Below, piece after piece: positions 6,472-14,921 of a DNA stretch of 18,393 bases. Where the stretch lies: NCBI GenBank assembly GCA_035259145.1, contig DATFWQ010000282.1, positions 1 through 18,393 on the forward strand, written 5' to 3'. A model generated the notes under the pieces. That model saw only the letters and a list, made by a program, of their open reading frames with translations, ran no database searches and had not been told where the DNA came from. The position numbers were made by a program, and so were the translations under genes. This DNA is from CF-161 sp035259145. Lineage in GTDB: Bacteria > Chloroflexota > Dormibacteria > Dormibacterales > Dormibacteraceae. Every line of letters begins with the position of its first letter. The first letter of the stretch is position 1.

Positions 6472-7629
6472 ATGTCGGCTGTCCTTTGGGAGTGGCTCCG
6501 GGAGCGCGCGGTTCAGATTCACGTCGCAGACCATCTGTGCGAGCGCCTGCGGCGGGGTGATCAGCTTCGCGTCAAGCTCGGGCTGGACCCCACGGCGCCC
6601 GACCTCCACGTCGGCCATCTCGTACAGCTCGACGCCCTGCGGGCTTTTCAGGACGACGGTCACATCGTCGTCCTCATCATCGGCGACTACACGGCCCAGA
6701 TCGGCGACCCCAGCGGCCTGTCTGAGACTCGCCCCATGCTCAGCCGCGAGCAGGTCGACGCCAACGCCAAGACCTACGTCGACCAGCTCTACAAGGTCCT
6801 CGACCCCCATCGGACCGAGGTCCACCGTAACTCCGAGTGGCTTGCTGAGATGACCGCAGGCGACATCCTGCGCTTGTTGGGCAAGCAGACCCTTCAATCT
6901 GTGCTCCAGCGTGAGGACTTCGCTCAGCGACTGGAAGCCGGCGCTCCGATCGGGGCCCACGAGATCCTCTATCCGTTCAACCAGGGCTACGACTCGGTGG
7001 CCATTCGGGCCGACGTAGAGATCGGGGGAACCGATCAGCTGTTCAACCTGCTGTTCGGCCGGGAGCTCCAGCGCGCTTACGGCCAGGAGCCGCAGGACGT
7101 TGCCGTATTCCCCCTGTTGGAGGGTCCTGACGGGCGCCGTATGAGCAAGTCGCTCGGCAACTACATCGGGATCGCGGAGCCCGCGGAGGAGATCTACGGC
7201 AAGACGATGTCCATCCCGGACCGGCTTACCGAGACATACCTACGATTGGTCTCTGGGCTACCCGCCCAAGAGGTCGACCGTGCCCTGGCGCTTGGGCCCC
7301 GCGACGCCAAGGCAGCGCTGGCGCGGCGCCTTGTCGAGCGCTTGCACGGCGCTGGGGCAGCGGCCGCTGCAGAAGAGGACTTCGACCGCCGGTTCCGGCG
7401 CCGCGAGCTGCCCGACGACCTTAAGGAGCACACGGCGCGAAACCCGGCCGATCTCGTCGGGACCCTGGTCGAGCTCGGCTGGTACCCGACTCGTTCCGCC
7501 GCACGCCGAGTCGTCGAGCAGGGTGGAGCGCGCGTCAATCAGCACACGGTCGGCGTTGATCACGCGCTCGACGACGGCGACATCCTGCAAGCCGGAAGGC
7601 GCAACGTCGTCCGCGTTCGACTCGGCTGA
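6472..7629 (+). CDS. tyrS: Tyrosine--tRNA ligase
   Basis: A class I synthetase that charges tRNA-Tyr. The 385-aa protein has the HIGH-type motif HVGH (46-49, within LGLDPTAPDLHVGH), a Rossmann core with IIGDYTAQIGDPSG, the Tyr-binding region HEILYPFNQGYDSVAI and ADVEIGGTDQLFNLL, the KMSKS-type motif RMSKS (223-227), an alpha-helical anticodon-binding part and a C-terminal S4 RNA-binding domain (about 320-385, TRSAARRVVEQGGARVNQ). The segment order is complete. ATG at 6472 has no clear Shine-Dalgarno sequence. TAAGCT at 6458-6463 could be a -10 box placing transcription start almost at the ATG, so a near-leaderless mRNA is possible. It starts 15 nt after the DUF559 frame ends. Confidence 0.97.
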   Translation: MSAVLWEWLRERAVQIHVADHLCERLRRGDQLRVKLGLDPTAPDLHVGHLVQLDALRAFQDDGHIVVLIIGDYTAQIGDPSGLSETRPMLSREQVDANAKTYVDQLYKVLDPHRTEVHRNSEWLAEMTAGDILRLLGKQTLQSVLQREDFAQRLEAGAPIGAHEILYPFNQGYDSVAIRADVEIGGTDQLFNLLFGRELQRAYGQEPQDVAVFPLLEGPDGRRMSKSLGNYIGIAEPAEEIYGKTMSIPDRLTETYLRLVSGLPAQEVDRALALGPRDAKAALARRLVERLHGAGAAAAAEEDFDRRFRRRELPDDLKEHTARNPADLVGTLVELGWYPTRSAARRVVEQGGARVNQHTVGVDHALDDGDILQAGRRNVVRVRLG

Positions 7630-7748
7630 GAATAGAAACGCGGCAGGCTCCCTACCTCCGCGGGATCGCGCGCCCTGACCTTTCCGAGGCGGGGGCACCC
7701 GTGGTAGAAGAACTACTGTCGAGTGAGCAGGCCAGGGTTGCACGGGGC

Positions 7749-7754
7749 TAGAAT
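7749..7754 (+). promoter_or_regulatory. Possible -10 element before yebC
   Basis: The 162-nt gap between tyrS and yebC contains TAGAAT, a good -10 hexamer. The expected -35 position (about 7726-7731, AGCAGG) is poor. A small dyad, GTAG-AAGAA-CTAC, lies upstream at 7704-7716. The implied transcript would start near 7761 and carry an AAGGAG Shine-Dalgarno sequence at 7774-7779. The rest of the gap shows no gene or tRNA. Confidence 0.3.
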
Positions 7755-7791
7755 CGCCGAAAGCATGTTCGAGAAGGAGAAGACTGAGTAG

Positions 7792-8547
7792 ATGTCCGGG
7801 CATTCCAAGTGGGCGGGCATCAAGCACAAGAAGGCTGTCGTCGACGCGAAGCGCGGCCAGGCGTTCACGCGTGCCAGCCGTGAGATCACCATCGCTGCTA
7901 AGGAGGGTGGCGGCGACGTCGACGGCAATTTCCGTCTGCGGCTCGCAGTGCAGAAAGCACGCGAGGTCAACATGCCGGCCGACAAGATCCAGGCCGCCAT
8001 CGATCGTGGAACGGGCGCCGGCAAGGGCGAGTCGCTGGAAGAGCTTCGCTACGAGGGCTACGGCCCGGTCGGGGTCGCGATCATGGTCGACAGCATGACC
8101 GACAACCGGAAGCGCACGGCCGCGGCCATCCGCCACGTCTTCTCGAAGTACGGCGGAAGCCTCGGTGAGAGCAACTCCGTCGCGTGGATGTTCGAGCGAA
8201 AGGGCGTGATCACGGCTGAAGTCGGCGACAAGGACCCAGACGAAATCGGCCTCAGCGCCATCGAAGCCGGAGCAGATGACATTCAGCTGGACGGCGCCAC
8301 CATCGAGATCACGACCGATCCACACAGCTTCGAATCCGTCCGGAAGGCGGTCGCCGCGACCGGCGTCGCCATCGAGAACGCCGAGGTCACCATGCAGCCC
8401 AGGCAGACCGTGCCGGTCGGCGAGGACAAGGCCGCGTCGGTCTTGCGGCTGCTGGAGGCCCTTGAAGAGGAGGATGACGTCCAGCAGGTCTATGCCAACT
8501 TCGACATCCCAGAAGACGTCCTCGAACGCATCTCAACCTCCGTCTAG
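7792..8547 (+). CDS. YebC/PmpR/TACO1-family protein
   Basis: A 251-aa full-length YebC-family protein. It has the hallmark N-terminus MSGHSKWAGIKHKKAVVDAK and RGQAFTRASREI, the middle block NMPADKIQAAIDRGTGAGK, and the later segments LRYEGYGPVGVAIMVDSMTDN and RHVFSKYGGSLGESNSVAWMF. Family members are described as transcriptional regulators (PmpR) and, more recently, as ribosome-associated factors that relieve stalling at proline-rich stretches. This sequence alone does not say which role applies here. The ATG has an AAGGAG 12 nt upstream. ruvC begins 13 nt after its stop; yebC-ruvC adjacency is common in bacteria. Confidence 0.95.
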   Translation: MSGHSKWAGIKHKKAVVDAKRGQAFTRASREITIAAKEGGGDVDGNFRLRLAVQKAREVNMPADKIQAAIDRGTGAGKGESLEELRYEGYGPVGVAIMVDSMTDNRKRTAAAIRHVFSKYGGSLGESNSVAWMFERKGVITAEVGDKDPDEIGLSAIEAGADDIQLDGATIEITTDPHSFESVRKAVAATGVAIENAEVTMQPRQTVPVGEDKAASVLRLLEALEEEDDVQQVYANFDIPEDVLERISTSV

Positions 8548-8560
8548 GTCCCACACGCTG

Positions 8561-9034
8561 TTGCTTGGCATCGACCCGGGACTGGCCGCTACCGGCTGGG
8601 GCTTGCTGGACCGCGAGGGCAAGGTCGCGGCGTGCGGCACCATCCGGACCTCGCCAGGGCCGGCCGGTCCGCGTCTGCTGCAGATCGTCTGCGAGCTTCG
8701 CGCGATCCTCGCCGCCAGCCCGATACATGAAGCGGCGCTCGAAGAGCTGTTCGTGGGTCGTAACGCGACCAGCGCAATAGGCGTCGCCCAGGCGCGGGGC
8801 GCGATCCTGGCGACCCTGGCCGCGGCGCAGCTCCCCGTCTACGAGTACAAGCCGGCGCAGGTCAAATCGGTCCTGACCGGCTACGGCATGGCAGGCAAGG
8901 CGCAGATGGCGCGCATGCTTGCCCTCCAGGTCAGGACCGATGCCAGGCTGGACTACCATGCGGCTGACGCCCTTGCCATCGCCCTCTGCCACGCCCGGAG
9001 CCGCCGGCTCCTGCAGCAGCTCTGGGCTCCATGA
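8561..9034 (+). CDS. ruvC: Crossover junction endodeoxyribonuclease RuvC
   Basis: RuvC cuts Holliday junctions symmetrically in recombinational repair, working with RuvAB. The TTG at 8561 is the best start because the following codons give LGIDPGLAATGWG, the conserved N-terminus. CTG at 8558 is the only near alternative in frame, and no upstream start lies near the domain edge. The 157-aa product has the acidic active site: D5 (GIDPG), E61 (ALEELFVGRN) and the C-terminal pair H133 and D136 (DYHAADALAIAL). Histidine at the third position is also found in Thermus RuvC, so it is not a defect. The Shine-Dalgarno sequence is weak, and coupling to yebC is likely. The stop overlaps the ruvA start as ATGA. 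Confidence 0.95.
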   Translation: MLGIDPGLAATGWGLLDREGKVAACGTIRTSPGPAGPRLLQIVCELRAILAASPIHEAALEELFVGRNATSAIGVAQARGAILATLAAAQLPVYEYKPAQVKSVLTGYGMAGKAQMARMLALQVRTDARLDYHAADALAIALCHARSRRLLQQLWAP

Positions 9035-9630
9035 TCGGCTACCTGCGTGGCCGCGTGGTGCGGGCCACCGGAGAGCAGGTCGTCATAGAGACCGGGGGGG
9101 TCGGTTATCTGGTCAGCATTCCGGCCACCGCCCGGGAGCGCGTTGGTCCGGTTGGGAGCCAGGTCGAGCTGCACGTCCACACCCACGTCAGGGAGGACCA
9201 GCTGGCTCTGTTCGGCTTCGGCACCGCCGCGGAGCTGGAGCTCTTCGAGCAGCTGATCCAGGTCGACGGAGTTGGGCCCAAGGTGGGACTGGCCATCCTC
9301 AGCTCGGCCAGCATCGAGGTGCTGAAGCGGGCGATCCTCAGCGAGGATGTCGGGCCCATTCGGCGCGCTCCAGGGGTCGGACCCCGTACCGCTCAAAAGG
9401 TGATCATCGATCTGCGGCCCAAGCTGGAAGCAGAGGCGGCGGTCATGGCGGTGCCGCGGGCCGCCGCGGTGGCAGGAGACGGCGAGCTCCCGCGCCAGGT
9501 CGAGACCGCGCTGCGGGGCCTTGGCTTTACCGCACAGCAGGCACGTCAGGGCCTCGAAGCCGTTGACTGGGCCTCCAAGCCCAGCGCCCAGCAGGCTCTG
9601 GCGGCGGCGCTGAAGGCCCTGGGACGGTAG
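9031..9630 (+). CDS. ruvA: Holliday junction branch migration protein RuvA
   Basis: RuvA forms tetramers that bind the four-way junction and load RuvB. The 199-aa protein begins MIGYLRGRVV and has the N-terminal OB domain (IETGGVGYLVSIP to REDQLALFGFG), then the central helix-hairpin-helix pair (LIQVDGVGPKVGLAILS and IRRAPGVGPRTAQKVIIDL, about 72-130). A flexible linker follows, and the C-terminal three-helix domain that contacts RuvB (RQVETALRGLGFTAQQARQG, about 155-199) closes the protein. It overlaps ruvC by 4 nt and is followed by ruvB after 2 nt, so ruvCAB is a single translation-coupled operon. Confidence 0.96.
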   Translation: MIGYLRGRVVRATGEQVVIETGGVGYLVSIPATARERVGPVGSQVELHVHTHVREDQLALFGFGTAAELELFEQLIQVDGVGPKVGLAILSSASIEVLKRAILSEDVGPIRRAPGVGPRTAQKVIIDLRPKLEAEAAVMAVPRAAAVAGDGELPRQVETALRGLGFTAQQARQGLEAVDWASKPSAQQALAAALKALGR

Positions 9631-9632
9631 TC

Positions 9633-10667
9633 ATGGATCCGGAGGACCCCAAGCATGTGCTCGATCCGGCCCTCGCCGCCGGCGAGGAAGTATTCGATCG
9701 CACGCTTCGTCCGCGCACCCTGGCCGACTACGTGGGTCAGGCGAAGGTTCGCGAGAACCTGGGCATTCTGCTGGAGGCCGCCAGGCGCCGGGGAGAGCCG
9801 GTCGAGCACGTCCTGCTGTGCGGGCCACCTGGCCTGGGCAAGACGACACTGGCCAACATAATCGCCAACGAGCTCGGCGTCGCCATCAAGACCACCAGCG
9901 GCCCCGCCATCGATTTTGTCGGTGCGCTGGCATCCATGCTGCTCAACCAGCAGGACCGCGACGTCTTCTTCATCGACGAGATCCATCGCCTGAACAAGCT
10001 CGTCGAAGAGTCGCTCTACCCGGCGCTGGAGGAATTCCGCTTCGACTACGTGGCCGGGAAGGGGGCCGGCGCGAGCGCCATGCGCCTCCAGCTCCCGCGC
10101 TTCACCTGCGTGGGCGCAACCACGCGCCAGGGCCTGCTCAGTGGCCCGATGCGCGACCGCTTCGGCGCCGTCCACAGGCTCGACTTCTACAACCAGGCAG
10201 AGCTCGAGCAGATCATCCAGCGCTCGGCTCGCATCCTGGAGTTCGAGGTCGACCCGCAGGCATGCAGCGAGCTGGCCCAGCGCTCGCGGGGGACTCCGCG
10301 GATCGCCAACCGGCTGCTGCGCCGGGTCCGCGACTACGCTCAGGTGCGGGCGGACGGGCGCGGCACCCTGGCGGTAGCTCAGGCCGCGCTGGCCATGCTG
10401 GAGGTGGACGCCCTCGGCCTGGAGCCGCTCGACCGCAAGATCCTGGACACGATGATCCGCAAGTTCCGCGGCGGGCCGGTGGGCCTGGACACGATCGCAA
10501 CCTCAGTGGCCGAGGAGCCGGAGACGATCGAGGACGTGCACGAGCCGTTCCTCATCCAGTGCGGCCTCCTGGCAAGAACGCCGCGAGGCAGGGTCGCAAC
10601 GGAGCTTGCGTACAGGCATCTGGGCATGGAGCCGCCTTCCGCCGCGGTGCAGCAGTCTCTCCTGTAG
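9633..10667 (+). CDS. ruvB: Holliday junction branch migration helicase RuvB
   Basis: This hexameric AAA+ ATPase drives branch migration with RuvA. Motifs in the 344-aa protein: Walker A GPPGLGKTT (64-72), Walker B VFFIDE (111-116) followed by IHRL, sensor 1 in CVGATTRQG (159-167), the arginine-finger region PMRDRFG (172-178), and sensor 2 with the winged helix (RGTPRIANRLLRRVRDYAQVR, then KFRGGPVGLDTIA). All catalytic motifs are present. Some positions differ from proteobacterial RuvB (for example AIDFVGALASML after SGP), as expected for a distant phylum. A 36-nt gap without a clear promoter separates it from secD. Confidence 0.97.
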   Translation: MDPEDPKHVLDPALAAGEEVFDRTLRPRTLADYVGQAKVRENLGILLEAARRRGEPVEHVLLCGPPGLGKTTLANIIANELGVAIKTTSGPAIDFVGALASMLLNQQDRDVFFIDEIHRLNKLVEESLYPALEEFRFDYVAGKGAGASAMRLQLPRFTCVGATTRQGLLSGPMRDRFGAVHRLDFYNQAELEQIIQRSARILEFEVDPQACSELAQRSRGTPRIANRLLRRVRDYAQVRADGRGTLAVAQAALAMLEVDALGLEPLDRKILDTMIRKFRGGPVGLDTIATSVAEEPETIEDVHEPFLIQCGLLARTPRGRVATELAYRHLGMEPPSAAVQQSLL

Positions 10668-10703
10668 GAACTGCCGGGGCGACCTCGTTAAACTCCAATA
10701 GCC

Positions 10704-12161
10704 TTGCAATTCGTAACGAGCGGGCTCGTCCGAGCCATCGTCGTCATTCTTCTGGCGTTCTCACTGTTCGTGGACGGTGCCGGGTACGTCTATCGCGTAG
10801 TGAACCACTACCCGCTTACCGGCCCGGTGCCGGGGCTGCCGCCGAACTTCAGCGGCTGGCAGCTCTACATGCACTATGGCCTCGACCTCAGGGGCGGCAC
10901 CGACATTCAGCTCCAGCTCGCAGGATTCCCACCCGGCCAGGACCGCCAGTCGGTACAGCAGCGGTTCATCGAAGTAATCCAGAAGCGCGTGAACGCCCTG
11001 GGCGTGAGCGAGCCCACCGTGCAGCCAGGCGGCGGTGGTAACCATGACCGCGTCGAGGTGCAGCTCCCGGGCGTCTCGACCTCTGAGGCCGTAAAGCTGC
11101 TCGGGCAGAAGGGAAAGCTGGTCATCACCAAGTGGGTGCCGGATTCATCGATCACAGCCGCTCCCTATCCGGGGTTCAAGCCCGAGATCACCAAGATGAC
11201 CAGCGACATGCTCACCAGCGCCTCGGCCGGTCTGAACCCGCAGACAGGGATCGGTTGGGTGGTCAACTTCCAGTTCAACTCGGAAGGCGCGGGCATCTTC
11301 AACCAGCTGACGACGGACGCCTACAACGTCTGCCAGAGCCAGGGGACGGGGGCGGCACAGTGTCACGTCACCAACTGGTTGGACCTCACCCCAGACGACA
11401 TCGCACAGTGGAATACCAGGGGACCCGACCTGTCCAGGTCGGTGGATCAGGGGGGCCACCTTATCAGCGACCCCTCCATCCCAAACGGACCGATTCCAAA
11501 CGGTCAGGGCTACATCGAGGGCAACTTCAGCCAGGACTCGGCCAAGAACCTGGCGATCCTCTTCAACTCCGGCTCCATCCCGGTCGACTTCACGGTGCTT
11601 TCCTCCTACGAAGTGGGCGCCAGTCTCGGCGCCACGTCGATCAAGCTCAGCGTCGCGGCTGCACTGCTGGGCCTGCTCGTCGTCATCGTCTTCATGGTCG
11701 CGTTCTACAGGCTGCCAGGCCTGCTGGCCAGCCTCGCCCTGCTCTGCTATGCAGGCGTGGTGCTCGCGGTCTTCAAGATGGTGCCGGTCACGCTGACCCT
11801 GGCCGGACTGGCGGGGTTCATCCTGAGCGTGGGGATGGCGGTGGACGCCAACGTCCTGATCTTCGAACGCTTCAAAGAGGAGATGCGGGCCGGCCGCACG
11901 ATCGGCGCCGCGGTCGACGCCGCGGTTCGCCGCGCCTGGCCCGCGATTCGTGACTCGAACACGTCTACCCTGATCACGAGCCTGGTGCTGATCTTCGCGG
12001 CGCCGATCCAGGTGAAGGGCTTTGCGATCACCCTGGCGATCGGCGTGGTCATCAGCCTGGTCTCAGCGATCATCATCACTCACAACATGCTCGCGATAGT
12101 GCTCAACTTCGGCTGGGCGCGAAGCGGCGGCCTACTCGGGGTGGCGCGTGGCCGAGCTTAG
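10704..12161 (+). CDS. secD: Protein translocase subunit SecD
   Basis: SecD works with SecF as a proton-driven accessory of the SecYEG channel that pulls exported proteins across the membrane. The TTG start is inferred: an in-frame stop at 10689-10691 leaves only ATA or TTG before the first membrane helix. The 485-aa protein has TM1 (about 7-27), then a large periplasmic part with YGLDLRGGTDIQL (58-70) and the segment ILFNSGSIPVDF (285-296). Five further helices follow (about 315-335, 339-358, 363-386, 422-434 and 438-467), with GMAVDANVLIFERFKEE (377-393) carrying the conserved charged residues. No Shine-Dalgarno sequence is evident. It overlaps secF by 14 nt. Confidence 0.95.
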   Translation: MQFVTSGLVRAIVVILLAFSLFVDGAGYVYRVVNHYPLTGPVPGLPPNFSGWQLYMHYGLDLRGGTDIQLQLAGFPPGQDRQSVQQRFIEVIQKRVNALGVSEPTVQPGGGGNHDRVEVQLPGVSTSEAVKLLGQKGKLVITKWVPDSSITAAPYPGFKPEITKMTSDMLTSASAGLNPQTGIGWVVNFQFNSEGAGIFNQLTTDAYNVCQSQGTGAAQCHVTNWLDLTPDDIAQWNTRGPDLSRSVDQGGHLISDPSIPNGPIPNGQGYIEGNFSQDSAKNLAILFNSGSIPVDFTVLSSYEVGASLGATSIKLSVAAALLGLLVVIVFMVAFYRLPGLLASLALLCYAGVVLAVFKMVPVTLTLAGLAGFILSVGMAVDANVLIFERFKEEMRAGRTIGAAVDAAVRRAWPAIRDSNTSTLITSLVLIFAAPIQVKGFAITLAIGVVISLVSAIIITHNMLAIVLNFGWARSGGLLGVARGRA

Positions 12162-13128
12162 CCATCCAGGAATGGCGGCCGAAGACGCAGCGCCGCCGGC
12201 CGTCGCGGCGCCGACCCGCCGCCTCGACATCATCGGCCGCCGGAACATCTTCTTTGGGATCTCGCTCCTGATCATCATTCCCGGTATCGTCTCGATGGTT
12301 GCCAACGGATTCCGGCTCGGGATCGACTTCGCGGGTGGCAACGAGTTCTTCCTCGCCTTCCAGGAGCGGCCCACGCAGCAGCAGGTAGAGGCAGCGGTCG
12401 CCCAGGAGGGAGTCAACGGTCTCGTCCAGCAGACCGGCAACGGCACATTCATCGTCCGGACGTCGCAGATGACGCCGTCCGCAAGGGACCGCTTCAAGAC
12501 CGACCTGGAGAAGAGGGTGGGCCCCATCGACGAGGCGAACAGCCGCGACGACGAGGTCGGAGCAACGATAGCTGGTGAGACCGTCAGGTCGGCGGCCCTG
12601 TCGATCGTCGCGGCCTCGACGCTGATTCTGCTCTACCTGGCCTTCCGCTTCCGCAAGGTGCAGGGCGGCTGGCGCTCGGGTTTCCAGTTCGGCGGCAGTG
12701 CACTGCTGGCGCTCCTGCACGACGTGTTCCTGCTTTGCGGCATTTTCTCGATCCTGGGCACGGTCTTCAAGCTGCGCATCGGTGAGATCGACAGCCTGTT
12801 TCTCACCGCGGTGCTCACAGTGGTAGGCTTCTCGGTCCACGACACGATCGTGGTCTTCGACCGGATCCGCGAGAACATGATCGTCTCGAGCAGGCTGACC
12901 TTCGAGCAGGTGGTGAACCTGAGCATCATGCAGACCGCGGCCCGGTCGATCATCACGAGCTTCACTGTGGTTCTCGTGCTTTTGTCGCTGCTGCTGTTCG
13001 GTGGCGACACCCTGAAGGGTTTCGCTCTCGCGCTGCTGATCGGGATCGTCTCCGGAGCCTACAGCTCGATCTTCAACGCGACGCCACTGCTCGTCGTGTG
13101 GCGGAGGCTGCAGCCGGTCCGTCGTTAG
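12148..13128 (+). CDS. secF: Protein translocase subunit SecF
   Basis: SecF is the partner of SecD in the SecDF proton-motive export motor. The 326-aa protein has TM1 (about 34-52), FRLGIDFAGGNEF (55-67) at the start of the periplasmic part, and five later helices (about 147-166, 182-204, 214-236, 266-284 and 288-318). The family motif appears as GFSVHDTIVVFDRIREN (227-243), with His where E. coli has Asn. GTG at 12148 follows a G-rich sequence and overlaps secD; ATG at 12172 is a possible later start. A short soluble N-terminal extension (1-25) is rich in Ala and Pro. It is the last gene of the secDF pair. Confidence 0.95.
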   Translation: MAELSHPGMAAEDAAPPAVAAPTRRLDIIGRRNIFFGISLLIIIPGIVSMVANGFRLGIDFAGGNEFFLAFQERPTQQQVEAAVAQEGVNGLVQQTGNGTFIVRTSQMTPSARDRFKTDLEKRVGPIDEANSRDDEVGATIAGETVRSAALSIVAASTLILLYLAFRFRKVQGGWRSGFQFGGSALLALLHDVFLLCGIFSILGTVFKLRIGEIDSLFLTAVLTVVGFSVHDTIVVFDRIRENMIVSSRLTFEQVVNLSIMQTAARSIITSFTVVLVLLSLLLFGGDTLKGFALALLIGIVSGAYSSIFNATPLLVVWRRLQPVRR

Positions 13129-13147
13129 TTCGCGGGGAGTCCGCACA

Positions 13148-13606
13148 ATGCCTACCTGGCCGCTCGTGGAGATCCAGAAGCTCCTGGGGCCGACCCTCTC
13201 GCACATGGGCTATTCGATCTACTCCCTGTCGCAGGGGGGCGGCGGTGGGCGAACCCTGCGGATCACAATCGACAAGCCCGAGGGCTTCATCTCCCTGGAC
13301 GACTGCGAGCGGGTAAGCCAGGTGGCTGGTCCACTGCTGGACCAGGCGGACCTCATCTCCCAGTCCTACACTCTCGAGGTCTCCTCACCGGGGGCCGAGC
13401 GCAAGCTCCGCGACCGGGCCGAATACGAGCGCTTCGTGGGCCGAAAGGTCAACATCCGCTACCGTTCGGGCGAGACCGAGGTTGCGCTCGAGGGCCAGCT
13501 GGCTTCGGTCGACGACGCCGGAGTCTTGATTCGAGGTCGAAAGGACGAGGTAACCAATCTCAAATGGACCGACATCATCGCTGGGCGCCTGGTGGCGTCG
13601 CTGTAG
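13148..13606 (+). CDS. rimP: Ribosome maturation factor RimP
   Basis: RimP assists late maturation of the 30S subunit. The 152-aa protein has the usual N-terminal alpha/beta domain (LGPTLSHMGYSIYSL to LRITIDKPEGFISLDDCERVS, about 14-58), the conserved YTLEVSSPGAERKL (about 74-87), and the C-terminal SH3-like barrel (FVGRKVNIRYRSGE to VTNLKWTDI). The ATG is preceded by GGGGAG with good spacing. It sits 19 nt after secF and 2 nt before nusA, the conserved rimP-nusA order. Confidence 0.95.
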   Translation: MPTWPLVEIQKLLGPTLSHMGYSIYSLSQGGGGGRTLRITIDKPEGFISLDDCERVSQVAGPLLDQADLISQSYTLEVSSPGAERKLRDRAEYERFVGRKVNIRYRSGETEVALEGQLASVDDAGVLIRGRKDEVTNLKWTDIIAGRLVASL

Positions 13607-13608
13607 CG

Positions 13609-14616
13609 ATGGCTGAGACACGCCGCGAGCCTCAAGCGACGGAGTCCCCGCTGGCCGCGCTGCAGCAGCTCAGCGCAGAAGTCGGGGTGCCGCTCGAGGA
13701 CCTCCGGCGCACCGTCGAGGAGGCGCTGGCGGCCGCCTACAGGCGGGCCTTCGAGCCCGCCGGCGACGTCTCGGTCCAGCTCATACCCGAGACAGGCGAG
13801 ATGGACGTCCTGCTCCGGCAGCGTGAGCCCGACGGAAGCGTGACCGAAAGTCACCTGCCAGTTGACGACTTCAAGCGACTTGCCGCCCAGACGGCCCGCA
13901 CCGCCGTGATGCGTCACCTGCGCGACCTGGAGCGCGACCGGGCGCTGAGCGAGCTGGCTCGCCGTCAGGGCGAGCTCGCAAATGGAATGGTCGATCGCAT
14001 CGAGCGGGGCACCGTGTACGTCGACCTGGGTCGAGCAGAGGGCTGGATGCCGCCAGAGGAGCAGATCCCCGGCGAGCAGCTTGTGCCGGGCCGCCCGGTC
14101 ACCATCGTGGTGCTCGAGCCGAAGGTGCGCCCCAGGCAGGCGCTGGTGCGGGTGTCCAGGGCCAGCCGCATCCTCGTGCTGCGCCTGCTGGAGGCCGAGG
14201 TGCCCGAGATCGCTGCGGGCACGGTCCACGTTCGCGCCATCGCCCGTGAACCGGGACTTCGTACCAAGATCGCCGTCTCCAGCTCCGAACCAGGCATCGA
14301 CCCGGTGGGCGCCTGCGTCGGGCCGAAGGGGGTGCGCCACCGGTCCCTGCTGGCTGAGCTCGGCAGTGAGCACGTGGACATCGTGCACTGGGATGCCGAG
14401 CCGGAGAAGTTCGTGGCGGCCGCGCTGGGTCCAGCCACAGTCATCTCAGTGGCGATCGACGCCGACACACGTACAGCGCACGTCCGGGTGCCCAGGGACC
14501 AGCTGTCGCTGGCCATCGGTCGGGACGGCCAGAACGCCCGGCTGGCCGCGAAGCTGACAGGCTGGCGGGTGGACATCAAGCCCGTCGAGAACGGTGTCGC
14601 CCAAGACCAGGCATGA
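13609..14616 (+). CDS. nusA: Transcription termination/antitermination protein NusA
   Basis: NusA binds RNA polymerase and nascent RNA and modulates pausing, termination and antitermination. The 335-aa protein has the N-terminal RNA-polymerase-binding domain (about 14-120, EDLRRTVEEALAAAYRRAF), an S1 domain (about 122-185, GMVDRIERGTVYVDLG), KH1 (CVGPKGVRHRSLLAEL, about 236-251) and KH2 (LAIGRDGQNARLAAKLTGW, 301-319). No acidic C-terminal repeats follow, as is usual outside Proteobacteria. ATG at 13609, just after the rimP stop, is preferred over an upstream in-frame GTG region inside rimP. The 3' end overlaps ylxR by 23 nt. Confidence 0.95.
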   Translation: MAETRREPQATESPLAALQQLSAEVGVPLEDLRRTVEEALAAAYRRAFEPAGDVSVQLIPETGEMDVLLRQREPDGSVTESHLPVDDFKRLAAQTARTAVMRHLRDLERDRALSELARRQGELANGMVDRIERGTVYVDLGRAEGWMPPEEQIPGEQLVPGRPVTIVVLEPKVRPRQALVRVSRASRILVLRLLEAEVPEIAAGTVHVRAIAREPGLRTKIAVSSSEPGIDPVGACVGPKGVRHRSLLAELGSEHVDIVHWDAEPEKFVAAALGPATVISVAIDADTRTAHVRVPRDQLSLAIGRDGQNARLAAKLTGWRVDIKPVENGVAQDQA

Positions 14617-14851
14617 GCCAGTCCGGACGTGCGTGGGCTGCCGTCAGGAGGCCGGCAAGCGCGCTCTGATAAGGCTCGTGCGAGGGCCTGACGGCACCGT
14701 GAGGCCCGACCCCTCAGGCCGGGCCGCGGGTCGGGGAGCGTACCTGCACCGCGACGCGGCCTGTATAGAGCAGGCGAGAAAGCGCCATGCGCTGGAGCGG
14801 GCACTGAAAGCGCGGGTGGGCGAAAGCGTCTGGGCCGACCTGGGCTCGTAG
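14594..14851 (+). CDS. ylxR: YlxR family protein (RNase P modulator RnpM)
   Basis: A small 85-aa protein with the YlxR signature RTCVGCR (11-17), then IRLVRGPDG and GRGAYLH (46-52), and a C-terminal helix (CIEQARKRHALERAL). The family is found between nusA and infB in many bacteria and is reported to bind RNase P RNA and modulate its activity. GTG at 14594 overlaps nusA; homology begins within a few residues. Unlike the common arrangement, infB does not follow. A GC hairpin and a PadR gene follow instead. Confidence 0.9.
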   Translation: MSPKTRHEPVRTCVGCRQEAGKRALIRLVRGPDGTVRPDPSGRAAGRGAYLHRDAACIEQARKRHALERALKARVGESVWADLGS

Positions 14852-14921
14852 GTCTGCGGCAGGCCCCCCGGACCGGATCTGATCGAGGCACGCTCCGCTC
14901 TTCTGTGCGCTCGCCCCCTCC

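Noticed and set aside
8561..9034. His in place of Asp at the third RuvC catalytic position
   Set aside because: The same residue is present in functional RuvC proteins such as that of Thermus.
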